Source: a virus. Taken from it: a DNA stretch of 34,224 nt. Positions 17,127-23,167 of this stretch are shown here, in pieces. Location of the stretch: positions 1 through 34,224 of the IMG/VR virus record IMGVR_UViG_3300021433_000013; one strand, 5' to 3'. Under the pieces are notes generated by a model, which saw only the letters and a list, made by a program, of their open reading frames with translations, was not told the origin of the DNA and did not search any database. Each line of letters begins with the position of its first letter. The stretch's first letter is position 1. Position numbers and translations under genes: made by a program.

Positions 17127-17155
17127 TTGACACCGGTCAATTAGTTGTCCATACT
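17127..17155 (+). promoter_or_regulatory. Rightward promoter with embedded operator-like half-sites
   Basis: TTGACA (17127-17132), a 17-base spacer and CATACT (17150-17155) form a good sigma70-type promoter for the operon at 17201. The -35 box is perfect and the -10 matches 4 of 6. The -35 region is embedded in TTGACACCGGTCAA, which has inverted TTGAC/GTCAA ends like the operators at 24066-24087. This suggests shared repression by the Cro-like protein. A leftward TTGACC is also present at 17140-17135, but its -10 is poor. Confidence 0.7.
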
Positions 17156-17163
17156 ATGAAAGT

Positions 17164-17180
17164 CAACCAATGGTTGGTTG
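17164..17180. repeat. Hairpin in the leader of the csrA operon
   Basis: CAACCAA, a TGG loop and TTGGTTG form a perfect 7-base-pair stem just downstream of the promoter and about 8 bases before the AGGAG of the first gene. It could be an additional operator or an RNA hairpin that affects message stability. Confidence 0.55.
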
Positions 17181-17200
17181 TCTAAACAGGAGTTTACCAC

Positions 17201-17419
17201 ATGAGAGTACAAGATCTAATTGATACCCAAATTAAGACCTCATTGCTGTTAGGTTACATCTATGGCGGTCTTCAATCCCTCGAAGAAGATTTATGCCGTG
17301 ACAATGTAAGCATGGCCACCCAACACAAATTCTATGAGCTGCGCCAAGAACTGTATGTCTTCATCCGTGACAATTACTATGATATCGAGGACCGAGGCGA
17401 TGCCCATATACTGCCATAA
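17201..17419 (+). CDS. Small hypothetical early protein
   Basis: The 72-residue acidic, helical protein (LIDTQIKTSLLLGYIYGGLQ) has AGGAG 8 bases before the ATG. It is the first gene of the rightward operon that ends in csrA. The end overlaps the next start by 20 bases. No domain is recognised. Early timing is inferred from its strong promoter. Confidence 0.65.
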   Translation: MRVQDLIDTQIKTSLLLGYIYGGLQSLEEDLCRDNVSMATQHKFYELRQELYVFIRDNYYDIEDRGDAHILP

Positions 17420-17591
17420 ACTAGATACAACTCGTTCCAAGGTCGTCATTGACTTGGACGAGTGCTTCCAAATCAAAATGATATTAACAGCCGATGAAAT
17501 GGAAGCACTAGAGAGTCATCTGTTGGATATGCAAATTACATTGAGCAATCACAGAAGAAAGTTTCACCCAGAAAAGGAAACCATAGAATGA
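17400..17591 (+). CDS. Small hypothetical early protein
   Basis: I start this 63-residue protein at ATG 17400, not at the in-frame ATG 17334, because GAGG signals lie just before 17400 and the short overlap matches the style of the operon. The product (DLDECFQIKMILTADEMEAL and a helical end) has no recognised domain. Its TGA shares bases with the ATG of the mini-lipoprotein gene. Confidence 0.55.
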   Translation: MPIYCHKLDTTRSKVVIDLDECFQIKMILTADEMEALESHLLDMQITLSNHRRKFHPEKETIE

Positions 17592-17668
17592 ACAAACTAT
17601 TTTTAGTCGCCATCACATTAAGTTTACTGGTGGCGTGTACCCAAACCTATTGTGGAGCGCATTACTGA
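17588..17668 (+). CDS. Tiny lipoprotein, 26 residues
   Basis: The product is MNKLFLVAITLSLLVACTQ plus seven residues. It has a basic N-terminus, a hydrophobic core and a lipobox (LVAC) before Cys17, so signal peptidase II would release a 10-residue lipopeptide anchored in the envelope. AAGGA lies 9 bases upstream, and ATGA/TGATG overlaps link it to both neighbours, so translation is likely. Possible roles are superinfection exclusion or lysis timing, as known for some other phage and colicin lipoproteins. That is inference. It may instead be a relic. Confidence 0.55.
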   Translation: MNKLFLVAITLSLLVACTQTYCGAHY

Positions 17669-17994
17669 TGAATGACTTCACGAAAGAAGAGCTATCAACT
17701 ATAGATTATTTAATTGATTCTTACTGCGTACATAGTTGGCCACCAGAAGGAGCGTACGGAGCATTAAAATCAAAAATCCAATCCATGATTAATGACTATG
17801 CCGGCATTAAATATACTGATTATCCATTTACAGCATTAGGCGACAAGGTTGGCGAGCTAGCCCCCATTAGGGCATGTTATTTACTCCATTACGATGAAGA
17901 TAAATATTGCGATATTAAATTAATTGAATCAGGAATAATGGCCAATATTAAACGATGTTATGTATATGATACCAATAGGAGGTTGCATGAGTGA
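17668..17994 (+). CDS. Hypothetical early protein of the DFTKEEL family
   Basis: The start is taken at ATG 17668, overlapping the lipoprotein stop, because the protein then begins MNDFTKEELSTIDYLI, parallel to the next gene's MSDFTKEELKRIRQ. Both continue with KIQSMINDY or KLQSMIDNY. Such short DFTKEEL proteins recur in phage accessory regions with unknown function. It has 108 residues. The upstream frame to 17635 would use a GTG inside the lipoprotein gene and is not preferred. Confidence 0.65.
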   Translation: MNDFTKEELSTIDYLIDSYCVHSWPPEGAYGALKSKIQSMINDYAGIKYTDYPFTALGDKVGELAPIRACYLLHYDEDKYCDIKLIESGIMANIKRCYVYDTNRRLHE

Positions 17995-18196
17995 TTTTAC
18001 GAAAGAAGAATTAAAAAGAATCCGTCAGCAGCTATTAGAAGATAGGCAATGGGTTGATGATTTAGTTAATCCAGACCCATTAATAGATAAACTCCAATCC
18101 ATGATTGATAACTATTGCGAGCACTCTCAACACATATATTACGGTGATATTCCTGTGGGAGAGTGTACAGAATGTCATATGGTGATGATTCCATGA
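17987..18196 (+). CDS. Hypothetical early protein, paralogue of the preceding gene
   Basis: The 69-residue product starts at ATG 17987 behind a strong AGGAGG. It shares DFTKEEL and LQSMIDNY with the preceding gene, so a local duplication is likely. The C-terminal end carries CTECHMVMIP; together with C39 and H42 it could bind a metal, though this is weak. No function is known. Confidence 0.65.
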   Translation: MSDFTKEELKRIRQQLLEDRQWVDDLVNPDPLIDKLQSMIDNYCEHSQHIYYGDIPVGECTECHMVMIP

Positions 18197-18209
18197 ATAG
18201 GGGTACTGA

Positions 18210-18377
18210 ATGAGCAGATACGACAACCTACACGGTGACGAAGATGAAATAGCGTTTGAGTACTACAAGAACAAGCGTATGTACGATGACGAACACGCGG
18301 ATGACTGGAAAGATAGCGAGGAAAGAATAAATGTTAATACTGACACGGAAGCCACACGAACGGATAATAATCGGTGA
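18210..18377 (+). CDS. Small acidic hypothetical protein overlapping csrA
   Basis: The 55-residue protein (MSRYDNLHGDEDEIAFEYYK and an Asp/Glu/Asn-rich end) has AGGGG upstream. Its last 47 bases overlap the start of csrA in a different frame. Overlap couples the two translations, so ribosomes finishing here would pass over the csrA start. No domain is recognised. Confidence 0.5.
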   Translation: MSRYDNLHGDEDEIAFEYYKNKRMYDDEHADDWKDSEERINVNTDTEATRTDNNR

Positions 18378-18552
18378 CAACATCACAGTAGAAATACTAG
18401 GTTACTACGGCGATAAGGTGCGACTAGGGATAGTTGCTCCAGAAGAAGTAACCATTGACCATCCTAAAAAGATTGTGCGTGCGATAGAAGAACCAAAGAA
18501 AATAAGCATCATCTACAAAGCAGCAAAGTTATTCCGGAAGCCCTTCGAGTAA
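18331..18552 (+). CDS. csrA: CsrA-family RNA-binding translational regulator
   Basis: Residues 1-52 match CsrA along the whole core: MLILTRKPHERIIIGD, ITVEILGYYGDKVRLGI, APEEVTIDH. CsrA dimers bind GGA motifs in mRNA leaders and block or stabilise translation. Conserved L4, R6, G15, D16, G24, R31, G33, A36-P37 and V40 are present. The key RNA-contacting Arg44 of the bacterial protein is His here, which may change affinity. The protein has 73 residues, 12 more than E. coli CsrA, with a basic tail (YKAAKLFRKPFE). GAGG lies upstream of the ATG, itself a GGA site, so autoregulation is possible. It is the last gene of the rightward mini-operon and overlaps the convergent gene by 24 bases. Confidence 0.9.
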   Translation: MLILTRKPHERIIIGDNITVEILGYYGDKVRLGIVAPEEVTIDHPKKIVRAIEEPKKISIIYKAAKLFRKPFE

Positions 18553-18795
18553 CATTTCAGCACAGCGCGCATAGCCACAGATATCGGTAAGGTTATCGCG
18601 CTTAAAATTCTTAGCGTTACGTGACACCTTCATCAATATCATCATATGGGCTACGTCTGAAACGGTGATTTGGTGTCCAAGATAGCCCGACCACATATCC
18701 GCAATCCGTAAAAAGCTAACTCGAACATCACCGTAGTCTTTACGCCTGTCGCCTCCAACAATGCGCTCAGCTTCTTCAAGTATAGTTTCAGTCAT
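18529..18795 (-). CDS. DUF6378-like phage protein
   Basis: The 88-residue product contains ILEEAERIVGGDRRKDYGD, ADMWSGYLGHQITVSDVAHM and LKVSRNAKNFKRDNLTDICG. I know this pattern as a widespread small phage protein domain (DUF6378), found next to nucleotide and replication genes. Its biochemical role is unknown. It is the last gene of the leftward early operon and ends inside the 3' end of csrA. Confidence 0.8.
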   Translation of the reverse strand: MTETILEEAERIVGGDRRKDYGDVRVSFLRIADMWSGYLGHQITVSDVAHMMILMKVSRNAKNFKRDNLTDICGYARCAEMLLEGLPE

Positions 18796-18798
18796 TGT

Positions 18799-19002
18799 TT
18801 AGTCAACCAAAACTTGCACGTTCTTAGCTGTCTTGCCTTTAGCGTTCGTCTGCGCTTCAAACTCGACATTTTGCCCGGGTAACAGCGAACCGTTAGGAGC
18901 CATCCCTTTAATGTCACGTATATGTACGAAGTAGTCAATGTTGTTAGCCTTAACGAAGCCATACCCTTTTTCCGTGTTATAAAACTTAACGATACCTTTC
19001 AT
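18799..19002 (-). CDS. Cold-shock domain protein (CspA family)
   Basis: The 67-residue product is a single cold-shock domain with RNP1 (KGYGFV, residues 12-17) and RNP2 (YFVHI, 24-28) and the usual MKGIVKFYNTEKGYGF opening. CspA has 70 residues. Such proteins bind single-stranded RNA or DNA and melt structures. I start at ATG 19002 rather than the preceding TTG. It lies 3 bases before the DUF6378-like gene and overlaps the end of the upstream gene. A Csp and a CsrA in one small phage suggest control at the RNA level, or a single-strand DNA role near the origin. Confidence 0.9.
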   Translation of the reverse strand: MKGIVKFYNTEKGYGFVKANNIDYFVHIRDIKGMAPNGSLLPGQNVEFEAQTNAKGKTAKNVQVLVD

Positions 19003-19237
19003 CAATTAACTCTCGCAAATAAATATTAGCAGCTCTACGACCCACATTCATCGCCTGAATAGGCTTGTCACATTCTGCCATTGCTGTTGACCACACGTCA
19101 ATGTATGTAATGAGGATCTCATCACGCAAGTCATATGGAATTCTGGGCAGCAATCTGCCCAACCATTCAATATCAAAACTAAGCAGATAAATGTTGCGAA
19201 ATTCTGCCACTTCCTTTATGAATTCCATCCATTTCAT
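18986..19237 (-). CDS. Conserved hypothetical protein
   Basis: The start could be ATG 19237 (MKWMEFIKEVAEFRN) or ATG 19258; an upstream TTG at 19279 is less likely. From 19237 the product has 83 residues, with YDLRDEILITYIDVWSTAM and NVGRRAANIYLREL, a pattern I associate with small phage proteins of unknown function. It overlaps the preceding gene by 59 bases and the cold-shock gene by 17. Confidence 0.6.
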   Translation of the reverse strand: MKWMEFIKEVAEFRNIYLLSFDIEWLGRLLPRIPYDLRDEILITYIDVWSTAMAECDKPIQAMNVGRRAANIYLRELIDERYR

Positions 19238-19586
19238 TGGCTTTCTTTCGGTCGTCATGAAGTTTATACAATATATCAAAGAACATCTTTTTATTCTTTT
19301 GATGTTCTGAAAAACGAGGCTCGCAAGAACACCACGCGATTTGTTCCGGCATATGAAATATGCGAGTACCTTTTAAACCGCGATCATTTAACATTGTTCT
19401 CAGTCTCGAATGAACTTCAGACCTAGATCCATTCATCCATCCTAATGAAATTAACAAAAAATCACTAATTTTAATGGGATATTTAGTTTTGCAACCGTTC
19501 CAACACCAACCATGTTCGACAAACTTATCTAACCAGTCGTCTTTTAACAATAAATCCCAGAAATCTTTTGTATAAAATATATTCAA
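19179..19586 (-). CDS. Hypothetical protein directly beside the candidate origin
   Basis: A start at TTG 19586 is favoured because AAGGAG lies 9 bases upstream. The frame extends further upstream into the iteron repeats, which are unlikely to be coding. The resulting 135-residue protein is basic and rich in aromatic residues (LNIFYTKDFWDLLL, WCWNGCKTKYPIKISDFLLI, HMPEQIAWCSCEPRF). I recognise no domain. Its place between origin and downstream genes suggests a replication accessory role, which is a guess. Confidence 0.55.
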   Translation of the reverse strand: MNIFYTKDFWDLLLKDDWLDKFVEHGWCWNGCKTKYPIKISDFLLISLGWMNGSRSEVHSRLRTMLNDRGLKGTRIFHMPEQIAWCSCEPRFSEHQKNKKMFFDILYKLHDDRKKANEMDGIHKGSGRISQHLSA

Positions 19587-19620
19587 TTTAATCAACTCCT
19601 TCAATAAAACAATAAAAAAA

Positions 19621-19904
19621 TGTGAGCGATACCCCAAATGTGAGCGATCACTCACACTATCGCTCACCGCTACAACCCGCGCCAGTGCTGGGTTGTGACG
19701 AAAAATGTGAGCGATATGCGCGTGAGCGATACCTTGAAACACTCTACGCGCATAAGTGCTATATAGTAGCTATATATATATTATTTATCATACTATAGAG
19801 AGATCACTCACATCACTCACATCGCTCACCAACCCAGTACTGGCGCGGTCTGTAGGCGTGAGTGATCAAATTTTATCCCTCACGCATCGCTCACATCGCT
19901 CACA
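19621..19904. other. Candidate replication origin with 13 iterons in two inverted arms
   Basis: The decamer TGTGAGCGAT and close variants (core GTGAGYGAT) occur 13 times. Forward copies start at 19621, 19639, 19706, 19721 and 19857. Reverse copies (ATCRCTCAC type) start at 19647, 19659, 19803, 19812, 19821, 19875, 19886 and 19895. Spacing is 9 bases in the tight groups (19803-19830 and 19886-19904). The centre (about 19755-19798) is AT-rich, with CTATATAGTAGCTATATATA, suited to unwinding. The block lies against the stop of the primase-helicase gene. Iterons, AT-rich core and adjacent replication gene are the standard signs of an origin. Confidence 0.75.
19677..19848. repeat. 19-base inverted repeat pair framing the AT-rich core
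   Basis: CCGCGCCAGTGCTGGGTTG (19677-19695) and CAACCCAGTACTGGCGCGG (19830-19848) are inverted copies with 18 of 19 positions equal. Each arm contains a palindrome of its own (CCAGYRCTGG), and the left arm can also fold as ACAACCC...GGGTTGT (19672-19696). The pair is centred on about 19762, in the AT-rich core, giving the origin a symmetrical layout. Confidence 0.85.
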
Positions 19905-21696
19905 TTTCCCGATAGCCATACGGTTTTAGCTGTGGAACGTAGTAGCTATAACGCAATCGACCCGTACCTTTTTGTAATTTCATTTTAGTTAATATGTCGC
20001 CCATCCTTTTTAAATCACCGGAAGAGGGTTTGTCGTAGCCCATTTCAGATAGAACTTGTGAGGCATTCATCCATTGGCACGGGTCACGATCCCAATAGAA
20101 GGCGTTGTGGAATTTCTCATAGAACGGATCGAGATATTCATACGATTCATTTGAACTATTCAACTGCTGAAGTTCCTGTTTCGATAGATTGGGCGATTCA
20201 CCGTGTAAATACATTTCGTAAATTTCACGCCAGACTTGTTGCATGTCTAAACCATGATAAGTATTGATAGGCTCTGTGATGCTCACAGTCCACCATCTTC
20301 TGTTTCCTGTAGTATCAATCAGAAACTTTGATTCGTTCACTGTAGCAGCAAAGACAGTGCGTCTAACCATCTTGCTATCTTTCATGGCGTAAGGCTTGCG
20401 GATTGAATCTTCATCAAGGTTAATAAACCCTTTGAGCCTGTTTGAGTCAGCTTTCTTAAAAGTCGCGTCTAATTCTGCTAGTTCTGCTATCCAGTATTGT
20501 GAAGCCGTCAAAACGTCATCTTTTTTGGATGGATCTAAAATCAGGCCACCTTTAATGGCTCTGAACTCTTTGGGCGCTAGAGACATGATAAAGGACGACT
20601 TATGTGTGTATTGCTCCCCATGTATTACCAACACACCTTGAGGGGCAAAATTACCGGTAGAAAAGGCAGCCGTGACCGCTGAAATCATCCAACGTCTGAT
20701 TAGCACATACGATAAGTCGTCATTGGTGGTTCTGATACAGGTTAAGAACTTGGTGAAGATGCCATGGTCAACCAGTGGGCGGCTTAAAATCCAGTCGCAA
20801 ATCGGGTGATACCTGTCTTCTAAAGCAATTGCGTCCAGGTGTTTGTCGATTCTTCGAACTGGCATGTCATTCATAACAGCAAGGTTTGTGATATGGGTTA
20901 GGGCTATGTTTTCGCTTTCTTCATAATAAAATTCTTTGCCAGGTACGATCACATCACGACTACGGTTCATCATGTTCCAACGCACTTTTATGCTGAAGCT
21001 CTCAAGTAAATATTCAAGATTGCCGGTAGTGTCCAATGGGCGCGGTTTTTTGCTATCCGTCATGTGTGGGTAGCCATGATAATTAAATTCATCATTCTTT
21101 GGCTTGGAATCATTGAACATCATTTTAATTAATTCCATGTCCACTTCGCCAGACTCGCAATTAAAATCAGCTAAATCCCATCCTTTGGGCAGCATCATGA
21201 AGCTAGGATCTAAATAATGAACTTCATTACCTAAGTCGATAAGAATTTCAGACAAAGCTTTCATCGCTTTAAAGCCAGCCTCGTCATTATCGGGGAATAA
21301 ATATACTTTCTTGTTGGTTAAGTGTTTGGTATCTATTTTCTTAACAGCACTTGAGCCACCAAGCCATGTTAATACGTTATATTCTGGGAATAATTCAGCA
21401 GCTGCGTCCGCTGTTTTCTCACCTTCTACAAATAATATCGGTTTGTCGGGGAATTTCTTTAGTTCTTCGATTCGGTAAACAGGTTTATGAGGCAAACCCG
21501 AAATACCACCCTGAACTAATTTGTCATCTTTCATTGCCCACGGTCGGACTTGTTTTTTTTCTAGCTTATAATCCCAGTACCTAACCGTGTAGCAGATAAG
21601 CGCACCATCAATCGTTTTATACTCCCAAAATCCTTGATTTTCCCCGAATATCTTGTCTAAATGTTGTTTGATATTTGTCACCTGTGCTATGCTCAT
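19900..21696 (-). CDS. Primase-helicase: TOPRIM domain fused to VirE-type P-loop ATPase
   Basis: This 598-residue protein carries a TOPRIM fold at about 85-165 (ILFVEGEKTADAA, FPDNDEAG with D136 and D138). A superfamily 3-like VirE domain follows at about 300-500: Walker A GEQYTHKSS (360-368), Walker B IAELAEL (403-409), FAATVNESKFL and the arginine motif GNRRWW. VirE-domain proteins with TOPRIM serve as phage or plasmid replicative primase-helicases. The Walker A is unusual: His replaces the Gly before Lys. A C-terminal domain at 510-598 is winged-helix-like. The last codons overlap the final iteron, so the gene and origin form one unit. Confidence 0.85.
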   Translation of the reverse strand: MSIAQVTNIKQHLDKIFGENQGFWEYKTIDGALICYTVRYWDYKLEKKQVRPWAMKDDKLVQGGISGLPHKPVYRIEELKKFPDKPILFVEGEKTADAAAELFPEYNVLTWLGGSSAVKKIDTKHLTNKKVYLFPDNDEAGFKAMKALSEILIDLGNEVHYLDPSFMMLPKGWDLADFNCESGEVDMELIKMMFNDSKPKNDEFNYHGYPHMTDSKKPRPLDTTGNLEYLLESFSIKVRWNMMNRSRDVIVPGKEFYYEESENIALTHITNLAVMNDMPVRRIDKHLDAIALEDRYHPICDWILSRPLVDHGIFTKFLTCIRTTNDDLSYVLIRRWMISAVTAAFSTGNFAPQGVLVIHGEQYTHKSSFIMSLAPKEFRAIKGGLILDPSKKDDVLTASQYWIAELAELDATFKKADSNRLKGFINLDEDSIRKPYAMKDSKMVRRTVFAATVNESKFLIDTTGNRRWWTVSITEPINTYHGLDMQQVWREIYEMYLHGESPNLSKQELQQLNSSNESYEYLDPFYEKFHNAFYWDRDPCQWMNASQVLSEMGYDKPSSGDLKRMGDILTKMKLQKGTGRLRYSYYVPQLKPYGYREM

Positions 21697-21730
21697 ATAG
21701 CAAAATCCTTCTTCACTTTTTAGTTAAATT

Positions 21731-21748
21731 GGGGGCTTAAAAACCCCC
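21731..21748 (-). terminator. GC hairpin before the primase-helicase gene (attenuator candidate)
   Basis: GGGGG and CCCCC pair around an 8-base AT-rich loop. On the minus strand the stem is followed by AATTTAACT, a poor T run, so termination would be weak. It lies between the 44-residue gene and the primase-helicase gene in the same transcript. It may lower expression of the replication gene or set a processing point. Confidence 0.4.
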
Positions 21749-21759
21749 TTCCGTTTACA

Positions 21760-21894
21760 TCAAATCTTGTTTACTCTAACATGAGCGCAAAACGTCTCCC
21801 ACATTTCCTCCATAAATTTGACTCGACCAATATGCCACCGCAAGCTATAGCCTGGGGCGTGACATAACGACATATGTATGAACAATTTGCGCAT
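21760..21894 (-). CDS. Small hypothetical protein, 44 residues
   Basis: The ORF begins at ATG 21894 with AGAGG about 11 bases upstream and encodes MRKLFIHMSLCHAPGYSLRW followed by a helical segment and a VRVNKI end. It is basic and His-rich. No family is recognised. It fills part of the gap between the zinc-finger gene and the primase-helicase. Confidence 0.45.
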   Translation of the reverse strand: MRKLFIHMSLCHAPGYSLRWHIGRVKFMEEMWETFCAHVRVNKI

Positions 21895-22076
21895 GATAAA
21901 AATCCCTCTTCAAAAAGACGTGAAATAAGTTTGCATTGCAGTACTGCTTTGGATAAAATACCAGCATATTTAGCCTAGTGATAATAGGTTTAAATAGCCA
22001 AAGGGCTACGCCCACAGCCTAGCTAGTATTGACGTACTGGCTAAGCTGATCATTCTGAACCGGATTAGTTTTTAAA
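21895..22076 (-). other. Gene-free 182-base stretch with several inverted repeats
   Basis: No ORF of note is present on either strand. On the minus strand TAGCCAGTA and TACTAGCTA pair around a 6-base loop (22043-22020; one G-T pair). GGCT...AGCC and GGCTA elements follow, then CCTA...TAGG (21989-21975), and GCAGTACTGC is a perfect palindrome further down (21940-21949). It could be a structured leader or small RNA within the leftward operon. No covariation evidence is available. Confidence 0.4.
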
Positions 22077-22259
22077 TCAAGAGCTTACAATGTCCTTTTT
22101 GTTGGCATCATATCCACATCTGTAACATATACCGCTTGAAACTGCTGCGCCATAATTCTCTGTACCTCGTTCTGGTTCGCATTCGTAGCATCTTACAAGG
22201 AACCACCGACCATCATCTGATTTAAAATTCGGAGCACGATGCGACTTTTGTTTCTTCAT
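22077..22259 (-). CDS. Small zinc-ribbon-like protein
   Basis: The 60-residue product has CYEC (residues 24-27) and CYRC (about 45-48), enough for one zinc site, with a basic N-terminus. It overlaps the preceding gene by 38 bases in a run of tightly packed leftward early genes. Such zinc-ribbon mini-proteins are frequent in phage early regions; DNA or RNA polymerase binding is possible but unproven. Confidence 0.6.
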   Translation of the reverse strand: MKKQKSHRAPNFKSDDGRWFLVRCYECEPERGTENYGAAVSSGICYRCGYDANKKDIVSS

Positions 22260-22404
22260 TTCCTACCTCTCTGATTAAATCGAGCACTCGCTCGTAAATG
22301 CCATCCAATGCGTCATGGACTCCTTGATCGCTTACAACGAAAAGCAAGCTGTTAATGCTGCCTTCCATCCAAATAAGTTTGTGTAATAGTTGTGTTTTAG
22401 TCAT
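22222..22404 (-). CDS. Small hypothetical helical protein
   Basis: The 60-residue product (MTKTQLLHKLIWMEGSINSL, GIYERVLDLIREVGNEE) is predicted helical and acidic. It overlaps the upstream gene by 8 bases and the downstream gene by 38. I recognise no domain. It belongs to the leftward early operon. Confidence 0.55.
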   Translation of the reverse strand: MTKTQLLHKLIWMEGSINSLLFVVSDQGVHDALDGIYERVLDLIREVGNEETKVASCSEF

Positions 22405-22588
22405 TGTCTTCCTCGTCCATAAGTTGTTTTAATCTAGATGCTAATGCTTCCAGTGCTTCTCGTTTTGTTGGATATGTCGCCCCCATGCCGTATTTGTGGC
22501 TCATCTTCAATAAACCGATACAGTTTAATTTCATTGCGTACATACTACCGTAGTTAAACCCCCACACTTCCCCTTCACGCTCGTCCAT
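22397..22588 (-). CDS. Small hypothetical protein
   Basis: The 63-residue product begins MDEREGEVWGFNYGSMYAMK, with a likely beta start followed by a helix (TKREALEALASRLKQLMDEE). It overlaps both neighbours by 8-14 bases. The pattern of a short sheet plus one helix is common among phage early proteins. No function is recognised. Confidence 0.55.
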   Translation of the reverse strand: MDEREGEVWGFNYGSMYAMKLNCIGLLKMSHKYGMGATYPTKREALEALASRLKQLMDEEDND

Positions 22589-22769
22589 TAACTTTCTCCA
22601 ATAAATTGTAATAATCTATCTGCTTTTGTGTCATGCGATCAGGCTCTTGCATTTTCCGTAACTTCTTCATCAAGTCAGGATAATAAGTATCGCCATATTT
22701 ATCGGTGTATGAAGCAACACACAAGCAGAGGATATCTAATTCTTCCTTGCTGAAGTCAGGCTCTGCCAT
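22575..22769 (-). CDS. Small hypothetical protein with DFSKEEL start
   Basis: The 64-residue product begins MAEPDFSKEELDILCLCVAS, close to the DFTKEEL starts of the two genes at 17668-18196. The rest (LMKKLRKMQEPDRMTQKQID) is helical and basic. Sharing this motif across two operons suggests a small paralogous family in this phage. Function unknown. Confidence 0.6.
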   Translation of the reverse strand: MAEPDFSKEELDILCLCVASYTDKYGDTYYPDLMKKLRKMQEPDRMTQKQIDYYNLLEKVNGRA

Positions 22770-22995
22770 ATTGGTTCTCGCGACAAAATGCTTCCAACAT
22801 TTCAGGCGTTACATCGTTTTTTCTAACCACGTATTGCTTATCTTCACGTTCTAATTCCGCTATCAACTGCCCTAACTTTTCAGCGACAGCATACGCCAAG
22901 CATCTAATCGGTTCACTGTCTTCCGCTAATCCAAGAATAGCGTCTGCAAATTCAAAAGAACTCTTTAATTCGTCTAGCAAGTCTCGTCTTTCCAT
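22756..22995 (-). CDS. Small hypothetical helical protein
   Basis: Two ATGs stand in tandem; AAGGAG lies only 2 bases before the first (22998) and 5 before the second (22995), so I prefer 22995. The 79-residue product (RRDLLDELKSSFEFADAILG, AVAEKLGQLIAELERED) is acidic and helical. It overlaps the next gene by 14 bases. No domain is recognised. Confidence 0.55.
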   Translation of the reverse strand: MERRDLLDELKSSFEFADAILGLAEDSEPIRCLAYAVAEKLGQLIAELEREDKQYVVRKNDVTPEMLEAFCRENQYGRA

Positions 22996-23029
22996 CATTG
23001 CTCCTTAATTATTCAATTCTCACAAAAGC

Positions 23030-23167
23030 TCATAAATGCTCACAATCCTGCTCGCAATCCATTGGTTTTTTGCACCGTCTACAGCCAAGAACACTTGACC
23101 AGTACTGACTTGAATTCATTACATACTCATGCCCTAAGAACCAACATACCAATCTGCGCCACATCAT
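23030..23167 (-). CDS. Small protein with C-terminal Cys pairs, 45 residues
   Basis: The frame starts at ATG 23167 overlapping the TGA of the lipoprotein gene (ATGA). The product begins MMWRRLVCWFLGHEYVMNSS and contains CRRC (29-32) and a second Cys pair (C38, C42) that could bind zinc. WRRLVCWFLGHEY resembles the start of a known style of small phage protein with the pattern RRL-C-GH. Translational coupling supports expression. Confidence 0.5.
   Translation of the reverse strand: MMWRRLVCWFLGHEYVMNSSQYWSSVLGCRRCKKPMDCEQDCEHL

Noticed and set aside
16925-17140. Longer 71-codon version starting at TTG 17140
   Set aside because: The TTG is part of a promoter -35 box; ATG 17035 has a GGGG signal.
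19587-19742. Coding extension of the 135-residue gene upstream of TTG 19586
   Set aside because: The extension consists of translated iterons; AAGGAG supports the downstream TTG.
19621-19904. CRISPR array
   Set aside because: Repeats are 10 bases, in both orientations, with irregular or no spacers; they fit iterons of an origin.
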